Part shown: one piece after another, positions 1 through 5,404 of the stretch
How positions within the stretch are numbered: the stretch's first letter is position 1
Layout: each line of letters starts with the position of its first letter
Origin: Modestobacter sp.
GTDB taxonomy: Bacteria > Actinomycetota > Actinomycetes > Mycobacteriales > Geodermatophilaceae
Direction: 5' to 3'
DNA: 5,676 bases
NCBI GenBank assembly: GCA_025965635.1
Contig: JAOPWO010000303.1
Coordinates: 1 to 5,676, forward strand
Program-made: the position numbers and the translations under genes
The notes under the pieces: model-generated
Told to the model about the DNA's origin: nothing
Seen by the model: the letters and a program-made list of their open reading frames with translations, nothing else
Databases searched by the model: none

Positions 1-205
1 CGCCGGCCGCGCAGCGCGACCCGCTCCGCAGCGCCACGACCAGCGGCACCACGCTGGTCGCCGCCGCGTACGGGGTGAACGCCAGCGCCGGCACCAGCGG
101 GTACCCGCGCTCCGTCCCGGTGGCCCGCAGCACCGCGCACACCACCCACGGGACCGTCGTCGCCGCAGCGGCCCAGCGGCGGCCTCCAGCTTGCGCAGCG
201 GTCAT
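1..205 (-). CDS. Membrane protein N-terminus, probable EEP-family protein (partial)
   Basis: This is the first 68 codons of a minus-strand gene; the rest lies beyond the left edge. It begins MTAAQAGGRRWAAA and shows two hydrophobic segments, about residues 11-27 and 35-58, joined by a short loop (RATGTERGYP). The stretch PLVPALAFTPYAAA resembles the membrane N-terminus I recall from actinobacterial endonuclease/exonuclease/phosphatase (EEP) family proteins. The catalytic domain would follow outside this window, so the family call rests on resemblance only. Start choice: the ATG at 205 has no Shine-Dalgarno site close by. A TACCGT hexamer (minus strand, 218-213) sits at -13 to -8 relative to it, which would suit a leaderless transcript. 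An in-frame GTG at 214, with a GGTGG about 8 bases upstream, is the alternative and would add three residues. The gene is divergent from CYTH-CHAD. Membrane-protein character is fairly sure; the family is not. Confidence 0.55.
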   Translation of the reverse strand, partial: MTAAQAGGRRWAAAATTVPWVVCAVLRATGTERGYPLVPALAFTPYAAATSVVPLVVALRSGSRCAAG

Positions 206-290
206 CCAGCGCACGGTAACGGCCACCCTGCCGCGGCCGGTACGGCGCGGCCCCCGGCGCACCTGGTGCACTGTCCACCTGCGTGGGGTA

Positions 291-326
291 CGTCCCGTGC
301 CGACCGGGACCGGCCGGCACGGGACG
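291..326. repeat. Perfect 12-bp inverted repeat upstream of CYTH-CHAD
   Basis: The left arm CGTCCCGTGCCG (291-302) and right arm CGGCACGGGACG (315-326) are exact reverse complements separated by 12 bases. After one A-C mismatch, three more pairs can form (304-306 with 311-313), leaving a 4-base loop. As RNA or cruciform this would be very stable. It lies 48-83 bases upstream of the GTG start at 374, between two divergent genes. A terminator is therefore not the natural reading, and there is no T-run after it. It could be a dimeric-regulator operator or a 5'-leader structure of the CYTH-CHAD mRNA; the sequence does not decide between them. The rest of the 206-373 region shows no clear plus-strand promoter. 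Confidence 0.7.
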
Positions 327-330
327 ACAC

Positions 331-357
331 GCAGGACGACGCAGGACGACGCAGGAC
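331..357. repeat. 10-bp tandem repeat (2.7 copies)
   Basis: The unit GCAGGACGAC occurs at 331-340 and 341-350, followed by a partial copy GCAGGAC at 351-357. A related GGGACGACAC (321-330) precedes them and overlaps the right arm of the inverted repeat. The repeat ends just before the ribosome-binding site of the CYTH-CHAD gene. The 10-base period is close to one helical turn, so the copies present the same DNA face. It may be simple slippage or part of a regulatory leader. Confidence 0.7.
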
Positions 358-360
358 CAG

Positions 361-365
361 AGGAG
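361..365 (+). promoter_or_regulatory. Shine-Dalgarno site setting the CYTH-CHAD start
   Basis: AGGAG lies 8 bases before the GTG at 374. Two other in-frame GTG codons at 365 and 368 overlap or nearly touch this site, so they are poorly placed as starts. The 374 start puts the CYTH signature EIERKF at residues 7-12, where it belongs at the extreme N-terminus. The open frame continues far upstream, but that part overlaps the inverted repeat and tandem repeat and has no domain content. Confidence 0.7.
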
Positions 366-373
366 TGGTGTCG

Positions 374-2050
374 GTGGCACGCGAGCACGTCGAGATCGAG
401 CGGAAGTTCGACGTCGGGGAGACCTTCGTGCTGCCCGACCTCTCCGCGGTGCCCGGCGTCGCCTCGGTCGCCGAGCCCGTCGAGCACGTCCTGGAGGCCG
501 TGTACCACGACACCACCGACCTGCGGCTGGCCCGCGCCAAGGTCACCCTCCGCCGGCGCACCGGCGGCACCGATGCCGGCTGGCACGTCAAGCTCCCCGC
601 CACGGCCGGCGCCCGCCGGGAGCTCCACTCGCCGCTGGGCCGGGTCACCAAGGGCGTCCCCAAGGCGGTGCTCGCCCCGCTGCTCGGCATCGTCCGCAAC
701 GCCCCGGTCGTCCAGGTGGCCACGCTGCGCACCCGCCGGGTGGTCACCGACCTCTGCGCCGAGGACGGCCGGGTCCTGGCCGAGGTCGCCGACGACCACG
801 TCACCGGCACCGCACTGCCCGCCGGACCGGGGGAGGCCGCGGTCGTCAGCGCCTGGCGCGAGGTCGAGGTCGAACTGGTCGACGGCGACGACGAGCTGCT
901 CGCCGCCGTCGGCGCCGCGCTGGCCGCCGGTGACGCGCGACCGTCGGCGTCGGCCTCCAAGCTGGCCCGGGTCCTCGGCGACCGGCTGGCCCCCAGCGGG
1001 CCCGGAACGCTCCCGGCCCCCGGGCGGGCGGTCGCCGACGGCGCACCGCGGTCCGGTGAGGACGAGGACGGGCCCGCAGAGGGCGCCCCGCCGGGGACGA
1101 CGGGGAAGAAGGCGAAGGGGAAGGCCGGCAAGGCTGCCCGGAAGGAGCGCCGCCGCCGGGCCGAGGCCGAGGCAGCCGCCGCCTCGACCGCCGGGGACGT
1201 CGTCCGCGCCGCGCTGGCCGAGCTGCTGGCCGGCCTGCAGGACGCCGACCTCATGGTGCGCACCGACGTCCCCGACGGCGTCCACCAGGTGCGCGTCTCC
1301 TGCCGGCGGCTGCGCAGCGTGCTCGCCGCGTTCCGCCCGGTCCTCGACCGGGAGCGCACCGACCCGGTCCGCGACGAGCTCCGGTGGGCCGGCGCCCAGC
1401 TGTCCACCAGCCGGGACGCCGAGGTCGCCGTCGGCCACCTGCGCGAGCTGGTCGCGAGCGAGCCGCCGGAGCTCGTGCTGGGTCCGGTGGCCGCGCGGCT
1501 CCAGCAGGAGGAGCTGCGGGACGGCCTCGCCGGTGGCGACGAGGCCCGCCGCGAGCTCAGCTCCCAGCGCTACCTCGATCTGCTCGACACCCTCGCCGAC
1601 CTGGTGGCCGACCCGCCGTTCACCGACCGGGCCGCGCAGCCGGCCGTCCCGGTCGTCCGGGCGGTGCTCGCGCGCACCGTCCAGCGGCTGACCGAGACGG
1701 TCGAGCTGGCACGGGAGGACGAGCACCCCGAGGCGCTGCACGAGGTCCGCAAGGCCGCCAAACGGCTGCGCTACACCGCCGACGTCGCCGTCGCCGTGCT
1801 CGGCGACCCGGTGCGCGACCTGGTCACCGGCCTCAAGGACGTCCAGGAGGTGCTGGGTCAGCGGCAGGACACCTTCATCACCCGCGAGCTGTGCCTCCGG
1901 CTGGGGCTGCAGGCCTCCGCCGCCGGTGAGAACGCCTGGACCTACGGCCGGCTGCACGCGCTCGAGGTCGCGCGCGGCGGGGCGGCCGAGCACGAGTTCT
2001 GGCTGCGGTGGCCCCGGCTGCGGCCGGTGCTGAAGACCGCGACCCGGTGA
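374..2050 (+). CDS. CYTH and CHAD domain-containing protein
   Basis: A 558-residue protein with two domains. The CYTH domain (about 4-205) belongs to the triphosphate tunnel metalloenzyme fold, whose members hydrolyse tripolyphosphate or act as adenylate cyclases or thiamine triphosphatases. It has the ExExK motif (E7, E9, K11), YHDTTDLRL near 44-52, LRRR (59-62), WHVKLP (70-75), LAEVADD, the WREVEVEL strand (E163, E165, E167) and a final SKLAR element, so the tunnel appears complete. A linker at about 206-272 is acidic (EDEDGPAE), then very Lys/Arg-rich. The CHAD domain (about 274-550) has the conserved histidine helices: VHQVRVSCRRLRS with H304, HEVRKAAKRLRY with H456, and a late His near 540. 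CHAD domains bind inorganic polyphosphate in the proteins studied, so a cytoplasmic role in polyphosphate handling is likely. The exact substrate is not established by sequence. No signal peptide or membrane segment is visible. The metallophosphoesterase follows by 34 bases with no convincing terminator, so the two probably form an operon. Confidence 0.93.
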   Translation: MAREHVEIERKFDVGETFVLPDLSAVPGVASVAEPVEHVLEAVYHDTTDLRLARAKVTLRRRTGGTDAGWHVKLPATAGARRELHSPLGRVTKGVPKAVLAPLLGIVRNAPVVQVATLRTRRVVTDLCAEDGRVLAEVADDHVTGTALPAGPGEAAVVSAWREVEVELVDGDDELLAAVGAALAAGDARPSASASKLARVLGDRLAPSGPGTLPAPGRAVADGAPRSGEDEDGPAEGAPPGTTGKKAKGKAGKAARKERRRRAEAEAAAASTAGDVVRAALAELLAGLQDADLMVRTDVPDGVHQVRVSCRRLRSVLAAFRPVLDRERTDPVRDELRWAGAQLSTSRDAEVAVGHLRELVASEPPELVLGPVAARLQQEELRDGLAGGDEARRELSSQRYLDLLDTLADLVADPPFTDRAAQPAVPVVRAVLARTVQRLTETVELAREDEHPEALHEVRKAAKRLRYTADVAVAVLGDPVRDLVTGLKDVQEVLGQRQDTFITRELCLRLGLQASAAGENAWTYGRLHALEVARGGAAEHEFWLRWPRLRPVLKTATR

Positions 2051-2084
2051 GCTCCGGTCGCCCCGCCGGACCAGGGGCGTGCCG

Positions 2085-3392
2085 GTGTCGCTGATCGCGC
2101 TGCTCGGCTTCGCCACCGTCGTCCTGCTCGCGATGCTCCTGCTGCACGGCTACGTGTGGTGGCGCCTGGTGCGGAGCACCACCCGGCCGGGACGGGTGCG
2201 GCGCGGGCTGAGCGTGCTCACGGTGGTCCTGGCGCTGCTGCCCATCTCGGCGGTGCTGCTGCGCCGTCAGGAGCTGCCGGAGGCGGTGGCCACGCCGCTG
2301 GACTGGGTGGCCTACACCTGGCTCGGGCTGGTGTTCTACCTGTTCCTGGCGACCCTCCTCACCGAGCCCGTCCGGGTGGGAGCGAGGTTGGTCGGGCGTC
2401 GAAGCCGACGCGCCGAGTCCCGCCTGAGTGGGGCCCGGAGGATCCCGCGCAGCGACGGCGCAGCGGCTCCGGCCGAGCCGGGGACGGCAGCTGGTGCCGG
2501 TGCGGTCCGCCCGGACCGCGATGTCACCGTCCCCCGCCGGTTGTTCATCGCCCGCTCGCTCGCGGTCGGCGCCGGCGTGCTCGCCGTCGGGACGGCGGGC
2601 ACCGGCGTCGTGCTGGCCAACGCCGCACCGGTCGTCCGGAGGGTGCCCATCCGCATCCCGGGTCTCGACCCCGGCCTGGCCGGCCTGCGCATCGTCACCT
2701 TCTCCGACGGTCACCTCTCCGCCCTCTACGGCGGGCGGCGGTTCGAGCGGGTCGTCGACACGATCAACGCGCAACGCCCCGACGTGGTGGCCATCGTCGG
2801 GGACCTGGTGGACGGCGACGTCGCCGAGCTGCGCGAGGACGCCGCGCCGCTGGCCGACCTGGTCAGCGCGCAGGGCGTCTACTTCGTCACCGGCAACCAC
2901 GAGTACTTCGTCGACACCGAGGGCTGGCTGCGGCACCTGCCGACGCTCGGCATCGACGTGCTCCGCAACGAGCGGGTGCCGATCCGCGGCGCGGGCGGCG
3001 CCACGTTCGACCTGGCCGGCATCGACGACCGCACCGCCGCCGCCTCCGGCCTGCCGGGCCACGGCGCCGACCTGGACGCCGCGCTCGACGGCCGGGACGA
3101 CGGCGTCCCCCTGGTCCTGCTCGCCCACCAGCCGGTGATGGTCGAACAGGCCCGCACCGCCGGGGTCGACCTGCAGCTGTCCGGGCACACCCACGGCGGC
3201 CAGCTGTGGCCGTTCGACTACGCGATCCTGCTCGACCAGCCGGTGGTGGAGGGCTGGTCGCAGCAGGGCCCGACCCAGCTCTACGTCACCGCCGGTGCCG
3301 GCAACTGGGGTCCGCAGATGCGCGTCGGTGCCCGCCCGGAGGTCACCGTGGTCGAGCTGTCGCCCGGCGGACCCACCGCTCCGAAGCGGTAG
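2085..3392 (+). CDS. Membrane-anchored metallophosphoesterase, YkuE-like
   Basis: A 435-residue protein of the calcineurin-like phosphoesterase family. Three hydrophobic segments (about 3-26, 42-60, 74-93) are followed by an Arg-rich linker (97-150). A Tat-like element follows, PRRLFIARS with R151-R152, then a mildly hydrophobic Ala/Gly/Val stretch to 178 and a possible signal-peptidase site A178-N-A180. The catalytic domain has the full metal-ligand set: D208 and H210 (SDGHLS), D240 (GDLVDG), N271-H272-E273 (GNHEY), H348 (LLAHQP), H368 and H370 (GHTHGG). It should be a metal-dependent phosphatase or phosphodiesterase; the substrate is unknown. Bacillus YkuE, a Tat-exported member, has the same RR-signal plus catalytic domain without the three-segment extension. 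Positive residues in the 27-40 loop and the 97-150 linker predict N-terminus out, linker in, catalytic domain out. Start: AGGGG at 2073-2077 is 7 bases from the GTG at 2085; a GTG at 2079 (GGA at 2068) is also possible. The gene is likely in an operon with CYTH-CHAD. Confidence 0.92.
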   Translation: MSLIALLGFATVVLLAMLLLHGYVWWRLVRSTTRPGRVRRGLSVLTVVLALLPISAVLLRRQELPEAVATPLDWVAYTWLGLVFYLFLATLLTEPVRVGARLVGRRSRRAESRLSGARRIPRSDGAAAPAEPGTAAGAGAVRPDRDVTVPRRLFIARSLAVGAGVLAVGTAGTGVVLANAAPVVRRVPIRIPGLDPGLAGLRIVTFSDGHLSALYGGRRFERVVDTINAQRPDVVAIVGDLVDGDVAELREDAAPLADLVSAQGVYFVTGNHEYFVDTEGWLRHLPTLGIDVLRNERVPIRGAGGATFDLAGIDDRTAAASGLPGHGADLDAALDGRDDGVPLVLLAHQPVMVEQARTAGVDLQLSGHTHGGQLWPFDYAILLDQPVVEGWSQQGPTQLYVTAGAGNWGPQMRVGARPEVTVVELSPGGPTAPKR

Positions 3393-3397
3393 GACGT

Positions 3398-3412
3398 CCC
3401 CGCTCGCCGGGG
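3398..3412 (+). terminator. Weak GC hairpin after the metallophosphoesterase
   Basis: CCCCG and CGGGG pair around a 5-base loop, starting 5 bases after the TAG stop. Outer bases (CGTC at 3395-3398, GACG at 3415-3418) can partly extend the helix with a bulge. No T-run follows, so intrinsic termination is uncertain. Its place between the end of the phosphate-gene pair and the regulator promoter is the main support. Confidence 0.25.
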
Positions 3413-3433
3413 CGGACGGTGCAGCTGCACTAT

Positions 3434-3454
3434 ACGTCATGACGTCTAGACGTC
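3434..3454. promoter_or_regulatory. Palindromic GntR/HutC-type operator, likely autoregulatory
   Basis: Two overlapping perfect palindromes lie here: ACGTCATGACGT (3434-3445) and GACGTCTAGACGTC (3441-3454). Together they place the pentamer ACGTC at 3434, 3442 and 3450, exactly 8 bases apart. The central ACGTCTAGACGT (3442-3453, core GTCTAGAC) fits the consensus described for HutC-subfamily GntR operators, NyGTMTAKACNy. The site lies 25 bases before the start of a HutC-type GntR gene and overlaps where the -35 region of its probable promoter would be. Binding there should block transcription, so autorepression is the simplest inference. An outer TGCAC (3426-3430) and GTGCA (3460-3464) also form an inverted pair. 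Confidence 0.75.
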
Positions 3455-3465
3455 TCATGGTGCAG

Positions 3466-3471
3466 TACCTT
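3466..3471 (+). promoter_or_regulatory. Probable -10 element of a leaderless promoter for the GntR gene
   Basis: TACCTT matches the actinobacterial -10 pattern TANNNT and ends 7 bases before the GTG at 3479. That spacing puts the transcript start at or next to the start codon. The only Shine-Dalgarno-like bases, AAGG at 3474-3477, are one base from the GTG and too close to work well. No convincing -35 hexamer is seen; its expected position falls inside the operator. TATACG at 3431-3436 is a competing -10 that would give a leader of about 36 bases. Confidence 0.4.
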
Positions 3472-3478
3472 CCAAGGC

Positions 3479-4219
3479 GTGTCGAGTTCCGAGGCGGGGC
3501 CCAAGTACCTCGCCGTCCGCGAGGCGCTGCGCCGGCGGGTGTCCTCGTTGCCCGAACACACCCTGCTCCCGCCCGAACCCGTGCTGTGCGCGGAGTACGG
3601 GGTCAGCCGGATCACCCTGCGCCGGGCGGTCGACGGGCTGGTCGCCGACGGCCACCTGGTGCGCGAGCAGGGCCGGGGCACCTTCGTCAGCCGGCCGGGC
3701 ATCCGGCACGAGTACCGCGAGAGCTTCGTGCACCGGATCGCCGGGTTCCACTCGGTCATGACCGAGCAGGGCGCGCAGGTCGGCACCGCGGTGCTGACCC
3801 AGCGGATCGTGCCGGCCGCGCCGCCGATCGCCGCCGAGCTGTCCATCCGCACCGCGGAGGACGTCGTCGAGCTGGTCCGGCTGCGCAGCGTCGACGGGCT
3901 GCCCAACCACGTGGTCCGCAGCTTCCTGCCCGCGGCCACCTACCCGAAGGCCGCCACCGAGGACTTCGGCCACGGCTCGCTCTACGAGTTCCTGCGCCGG
4001 GAGTACCAGGCCGACCTGGCGCACGCCCGGCTGGTCGTGGACGTCGGGACGGCGGCCGCCGACGAGGCCGACCTGCTGGACGTCGTCGCCGGCTCCCCGC
4101 TGCTGGTCGTGCGCACCACGGTCCGCGACAGCGCCGAGCACCCGCTGGTGCACTCGTTCTCCCGGCTGCGCCCCGACGTCAGCCAGGTGGAGTTCGAGGT
4201 CTCCGTCGGCGGTCGGTGA
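3479..4219 (+). CDS. GntR-family transcriptional regulator, HutC subfamily (UTRA domain)
   Basis: A 246-residue regulator. The N-terminal winged helix-turn-helix (about 8-73) carries the GntR pattern: YGVSRITLRRAVDGL (40-54) as the recognition region and GRGTFVSRP (65-73) as the wing. The usual LPSE element before the helix-turn-helix reads LLPPEPVL here. The C-terminal part (about 88-240) is a UTRA ligand-binding domain, with GSLYEFLRREY, a PLLVVRTTVRD strand and the closing VEFEV. UTRA domains bind small metabolites such as sugar phosphates, histidine-pathway intermediates or phosphonate-related compounds; the ligand cannot be read from sequence. The GTG at 3479 is the only sensible start, because the frame closes with TGA at 3440 and no other start codon intervenes. 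The operator just upstream fits this subfamily and suggests autorepression. No transporter or catabolic operon is adjacent, so its main targets are unknown. The next gene is convergent, 6 bases away. Confidence 0.93.
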   Translation: MSSSEAGPKYLAVREALRRRVSSLPEHTLLPPEPVLCAEYGVSRITLRRAVDGLVADGHLVREQGRGTFVSRPGIRHEYRESFVHRIAGFHSVMTEQGAQVGTAVLTQRIVPAAPPIAAELSIRTAEDVVELVRLRSVDGLPNHVVRSFLPAATYPKAATEDFGHGSLYEFLRREYQADLAHARLVVDVGTAAADEADLLDVVAGSPLLVVRTTVRDSAEHPLVHSFSRLRPDVSQVEFEVSVGGR

Positions 4220-4225
4220 CCCGGC

Positions 4226-5335
4226 TCAGGGGTTCGTCAGCCGCTCCCGGGCCGCGGCCAGCAGCACCCGGTCCAGGCCGTGCCCGATGTGCCGGGCAAG
4301 GTCTGCGACGACGGTGCGCACCGGCTGGTCGAGGTCGCGGCGCCCGGCCCAGCTGACCATCAGCGCCCCGGTCGAGGCCGACTGTCCCAGCAGCACCGGG
4401 ACGGCGAGCGAGGTCTCGTGCCCGGCGTCGGGGAGCTCCCGGGCGATGGGGAACAGCTCCTCGCCCTCCTCCCGGGTGGTCACGGCCACCAGCCGCCGCT
4501 CCCGCACCGCGGTGGCCAGCGGGTGGGCGTCCTCCAGGCAGAGCGTCGCGGAGGGCTCCGGGTACCAGGGGTAGGACGACGTGTTCCAGGCCCGCACCAC
4601 GGTGCTGCCCGCCTCGGTCACCGCCAGCACCGTGGCCGCGGCCCCCAGCGGGGAGCGGACGAGGCGGTCGACCATGCGCAGCACGTCCGCGAGGCTGCGG
4701 GCGCTCAGCAGTCCCGAGCTCAGCCGGGCCACCACCCGGGCCCGGTCGGCCTCGGCCTCGGCCTCCTCGAAGGCGCGCTGCGCCGCGGCGGCCGCCTTCC
4801 GGGCCGCGGCCTCGTCCCGCTCGGCTGCCGCCCGGGCCTCACGCTCGGCCAGTCCGAGCGCCTGCGCCTGCAGCAGTCGGGAGCACTCGTCGGCGAGCTC
4901 GACGAGCACCCCGATCTCCGCCGACGTCCAGTCGTGGGGCTGCTCGTCGCCGGCCACGAGCACACCGATCGGCCGGCCCTGGACATCGACGAGCGGCGCG
5001 CCGGCGTAGGCGACCACCCCCTGCTCGCGGACCGCGATCGAGCTCCGCAGCCTCGGGTGCTCGCGCGCGTCCGACAGCAGCAGGAGGTCGCCGGTGACCA
5101 CGACCTCCTGGCTCAGCGAGTGGCTCAGCGGCATCGACCGCCGGGTGTTCCACGGCTCGGCGAGGCCGACCGCGCCCGGGAACACCTGCCCGCCCTTGGA
5201 CACCAGCACCACGAGAGCCCGGGACACGCCCAGCCGATCGGCCAGCACGGCGGCCAGCCGGTCGAAGTCGGGGTCCGGACGGGCGGGGAGCGCTGACCAG
5301 GTCGGCAGCTCGAACTGCTGCGCCTGGGTGGGCAT
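4226..5335 (-). CDS. Tandem GAF domain protein with coiled-coil linker
   Basis: A 369-residue, apparently soluble protein. GAF domain 1 spans about 22-155; it includes SHSLSQEVVVTGDLLLLSDA (71-90) and the YAGAPLVDVQGRPIGVLVAGD strand pair (110-130). A charged Ala/Glu/Arg helix (about 156-205) should form a coiled coil. GAF domain 2 spans about 206-360 and resembles the GAF domains that precede PP2C/SpoIIE-type phosphatases in actinobacteria, but the protein ends there. No kinase, GGDEF, EAL, phosphatase or DNA-binding module is visible, so it may sense a ligand or redox state and signal through a partner. The ligand is unknown. The ATG at 5335 is supported by AGGAGG (minus strand, 5344-5339) only 3 bases away, a tight spacing; overlapping GAGGAG gives 4. 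It is divergent from an EAL-domain gene 69 bases away, a natural candidate partner. It is convergent with the GntR gene without an obvious terminator between them. Confidence 0.88.
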   Translation of the reverse strand: MPTQAQQFELPTWSALPARPDPDFDRLAAVLADRLGVSRALVVLVSKGGQVFPGAVGLAEPWNTRRSMPLSHSLSQEVVVTGDLLLLSDAREHPRLRSSIAVREQGVVAYAGAPLVDVQGRPIGVLVAGDEQPHDWTSAEIGVLVELADECSRLLQAQALGLAEREARAAAERDEAAARKAAAAAQRAFEEAEAEADRARVVARLSSGLLSARSLADVLRMVDRLVRSPLGAAATVLAVTEAGSTVVRAWNTSSYPWYPEPSATLCLEDAHPLATAVRERRLVAVTTREEGEELFPIARELPDAGHETSLAVPVLLGQSASTGALMVSWAGRRDLDQPVRTVVADLARHIGHGLDRVLLAAARERLTNP

Positions 5336-5404
5336 GCTCCTCCTCGCACCGTTCGAGAGCTGGCGGGTCGTGACGGGTGGTGGTCCCCAGTTCGGGGCAG
5401 GGTG
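5336..5404. promoter_or_regulatory. Divergent intergenic region between GAF-GAF and EAL genes
   Basis: These 69 bases separate two divergent starts and should hold promoter elements for one or both genes. They contain no TA dinucleotide, so no TANNNT -10 element exists on either strand. The only structure seen is a short CCCC/GGGG hairpin near 5385-5397 (5-base loop). A minus-strand GAAC with CGTC 14 bases further on faintly recalls an ECF-sigma promoter, but the spacing is poor. The GAF Shine-Dalgarno site is at 5339-5344. Confidence 0.4.

Noticed and set aside
331..357. Tandem repeat as a CRISPR array
   Set aside because: The units are 10 bases, directly adjacent and without spacers, and no cas gene is present.
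191..373. N-terminal extension of the CYTH-CHAD frame
   Set aside because: The frame is open but encodes low-complexity residues across the inverted repeat and tandem repeat. A good ribosome site places the start at 374, next to the ExExK motif.
202..1407. Long minus-strand open frame opposite the CYTH-CHAD gene
   Set aside because: Its Ser/Arg/Ala/Thr-rich composition has no domain content, and the plus strand encodes clear CYTH and CHAD motifs.
75..1691. Plus-strand open frame overlapping CYTH-CHAD in another frame
   Set aside because: Pro/Arg/Ser-rich shadow without motifs; the overlapping frame carries conserved domains.
2053..2070. TCCGG/CCGGA hairpin between CYTH-CHAD and the metallophosphoesterase as a terminator
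   Set aside because: Only 5 pairs around an 8-base loop with no T-run, and it overlaps the ribosome-binding region of the next gene.
1878..3458. Long minus-strand open frame opposite the metallophosphoesterase
   Set aside because: It is low-complexity (Gly, Arg, Gln, His-rich) with no recognisable domain, and lies opposite a gene with a full set of catalytic motifs. Such antisense frames are expected from G/C third-position bias.
4745..4770. GCCTCG micro-repeat in the GAF-GAF gene
   Set aside because: It encodes the Glu-Ala heptad-like part of the coiled coil (EEAEAEAD), so amino-acid composition explains it.
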